NCBI RefSeq assembly: GCF_003182155.1
Contig: NZ_QGTG01000015.1
Span: forward strand, 1 to 64,000
Source: Chitinophaga sp. S165
GTDB taxonomy: Bacteria > Bacteroidota > Bacteroidia > Chitinophagales > Chitinophagaceae
Direction of reading: 5' to 3'
Length of the DNA: 64,000 nt
The number at the start of each line of letters is the position of its first letter. Positions within the stretch are counted from its first letter, which is position 1. The notes under the pieces were generated by a model. It worked only from the letters and a program-made list of their open reading frames with translations, did no database searches and was not told the origin of the DNA. Shown here one piece after another: positions 62,240-64,000 of the stretch. The translations under genes were made by a program, and so were the position numbers.

Positions 62240-64000
62240 TTATGCTCTCATCACCTTACTCAACGCTCCAGGCAATTGTATAAGATCAAAGTCATGCTCA
62301 TACACCAGGTATTTATTGGACCATTCCGTTGCATATTTCTCTTTGAACTCACGCAATCCATGATAATGGCGGAAAGCTTTTATTTTCTCATAAGCAAATT
62401 TCACCACCTGCTCCGCCGTATTCTGCGGCTGCTGTATACCCGACATCGGCACCAGTCCCAGGTTGAGATATTGTAATCCTTTTTCTTTGGCGTCCTGTAT
62501 AAGGGCAATGATCAATGCGTCCATACATCCGCCGGGAGCGTCTGTCCGCTTGCGGATCAGGTCATATGTACACTCTCCCGGTGCATAGTCGGGAATAATG
62601 TTCAAAAACGCCGCGATCCTGCCTTCCGGATCTGTTACTGTAATAACGTCCTGCTCACGTATATCATCTTCATCAAACAATCCCTGTGAGAAGGTCATCT
62701 CTTTTACCTCATATTGTTTCAGCCATTCGTCCGACACTTCTTTCAGTTCCTGTACCAACGCCGGCGCCAATGGCGCGGTATGTGTTGTAGTAATGTATCC
62801 TTTGGCGGCAAGGCTGTTCAATCCGTTACGCAATGACTTTTTATCTTTTCCGCTTAATGTAAAGGCAGCGACGTCCACGATCCCCTCCTGCCCTATCAGC
62901 AGCTTCTTCTTACGCAGATGCTCAAAGTGGTACATGCTCTGCTCATCTACCCGGTAGAAGGCCGGCCTTAAACCCATTTTACGGCATTGCTTTTCAAATT
63001 CCTGTAACAGCGGCAACTTCACTTCATCTGCACACACAGGCTCTTCCAGTACAACCGCAAAACCACTGGCTATACGATAAGCAATAAAGCCCTCATATTG
63101 ATCAGACACGAACAGCAACTTATCTTCTGCCACCTTAAAATGGTCCATAGAAGAGTTACCATATTGGGTCAGATAATATTGCGCCTTCTCCATCGCTGCA
63201 TTACTATGTTTACCGGTAGGCAGGTACGGCCGGATGATCGTATAAAACAGGAACGCCCATGCGCCTACGCCCAATACGCTGATTGCACTCAGGAATTCCC
63301 TTCCGAAGCGGGTTATAGGATGCAGACCATCATCTTCCAATAGCAGGAACCCATGGAAGGACGCTCTCAATGAGCCCAGCCAGGAGAACTCCATTCCAAA
63401 ATGACGGGCATTGAGAAAATAAAAACCTACTGTTCCAAAAATGAGCACCACGAGCAGTGTAGCCACTGCTGTCACTACACCGATGTTCACCAGCTGCCGG
63501 TTACTTCTTAACCTGTACTGGCTTGCTGTGATGATCAGAATAATGGCCGTCCCTAATGCCAGCGAAGCCTCCTCATAGTCCAGCGCCTTGCTGATATGCC
63601 CTAATACCGACAACAGCGATACTGACAAGGCCACTATCCACGCATTACGCAACCCACGGAACAGGAAGTTGGCCGTCACCAGCAATATCAGTCCCAGGAA
63701 TACCACCAGCAGGTTAGAAGCGTGGATGCTTTCTACAGGTATGTAAGCCCTCAGTAGTCTTAAACGGCCTGCCAGCGGTGGTGTGAGCACTGAAAAGATA
63801 TTGACCATCCCCAGTAAAAATATCAATACCGGTGGCAATAACCGCAATACCAACTGACGTCCTTTCAGGATAAAAGCACCTACTCCGGCCACCAATGGCA
63901 ACCAGAATTCAAAAAGACGGTATAATAAGGTTATTTCCAGCGCTTGTAAGGACGAAAAGCCATAATTGGTCAACAGATAAGCAAGAGACAATTCTATAGC
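62240..64000 (-). CDS. MprF-like lysyl-phosphatidylglycerol synthase (5' end outside window)
   Basis: The open frame continues to the window edge, so only the C-terminal about 586 residues are seen. The first part has the last flippase segments (EITLLYRLFEFWLPLVAGVGAFIL) and several further membrane helices. From about residue 255 of the visible part comes the DUF2156 synthase domain (QYGNSSMDHFKVAEDKLLFVS, LEEPVCADEVKLPLLQEF, RVDEQSMYHFEHLRKKKLLI, CTYDLIRKRTDAPGGCMDAL, LNLGLVPMSGI, YHGLREFKEKYATEW). It transfers lysine from Lys-tRNA to a membrane lipid, lowering surface charge and raising resistance to cationic peptides. Confidence 0.88.
   Translation of the reverse strand, partial: AIELSLAYLLTNYGFSSLQALEITLLYRLFEFWLPLVAGVGAFILKGRQLVLRLLPPVLIFLLGMVNIFSVLTPPLAGRLRLLRAYIPVESIHASNLLVVFLGLILLVTANFLFRGLRNAWIVALSVSLLSVLGHISKALDYEEASLALGTAIILIITASQYRLRSNRQLVNIGVVTAVATLLVVLIFGTVGFYFLNARHFGMEFSWLGSLRASFHGFLLLEDDGLHPITRFGREFLSAISVLGVGAWAFLFYTIIRPYLPTGKHSNAAMEKAQYYLTQYGNSSMDHFKVAEDKLLFVSDQYEGFIAYRIASGFAVVLEEPVCADEVKLPLLQEFEKQCRKMGLRPAFYRVDEQSMYHFEHLRKKKLLIGQEGIVDVAAFTLSGKDKKSLRNGLNSLAAKGYITTTHTAPLAPALVQELKEVSDEWLKQYEVKEMTFSQGLFDEDDIREQDVITVTDPEGRIAAFLNIIPDYAPGECTYDLIRKRTDAPGGCMDALIIALIQDAKEKGLQYLNLGLVPMSGIQQPQNTAEQVVKFAYEKIKAFRHYHGLREFKEKYATEWSNKYLVYEHDFDLIQLPGALSKVMRA

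Overview
The window reads as chromosomal DNA of a Bacteroidota bacterium, most likely a Chitinophaga-like member of the Chitinophagaceae. The signs are a SusC/SusD pair, lipoprotein signals of Bacteroidota type, an almost complete lack of Shine-Dalgarno sequences, several start regions with a TAnnTTTG (-7) promoter box, and many large-hairpin terminators with AAAAGNC..GNCTTTT stems. This assignment is inference from gene content; no marker gene was searched.

Bases 1-8200 form an accessory region ending at a tRNA-Met gene. It holds a cytosine-5 DNA methyltransferase overlapping a UvrD-like helicase fused to an iron-sulfur nuclease, a divergent Vsr mismatch endonuclease, a badly decayed serine recombinase, copy A of a 1.1-kb mobile element, a lipoprotein, and repeats of the tRNA 3' end next to terminators.

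Bases 8300-50500 are mostly ordinary core genome. They carry a fused alpha-keto acid dehydrogenase E1, pth-rplY-prs, radC, ispD, queA, a double ABC ATPase, AMP nucleosidase, glutamate dehydrogenase, ccmBCD, accC, an Old Yellow Enzyme with a divergent AraC regulator, tdk and waaA. A surface-sugar operon follows (aminotransferase, ugd, uxs, rfbB, rfbC, rfbD), then tyrS, two amidohydrolase-like exported proteins, glycerate kinase and mannonate dehydratase.

Bases 50500-64000 hold regulators (AraC, LuxR, LytTR, a small HTH), a siderophore-interacting protein, a SusCD uptake pair, copy B of the mobile element in opposite orientation, a run of very small reading frames, and an AcvB/VirJ-like hydrolase beside an MprF-like lysyl-lipid synthase that runs off the window.

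The most novel item is the 1.1-kb element. It has about 18-bp imperfect terminal inverted repeats around a GTTGAAAACC core, a 7-bp target duplication at copy B, and one 179-residue gene that does not resemble a transposase. In front of the gene lies a 93-bp palindrome made of three plus three 11-bp iterons. A separate unidirectional 11-bp iteron array lies at 21359-21424.
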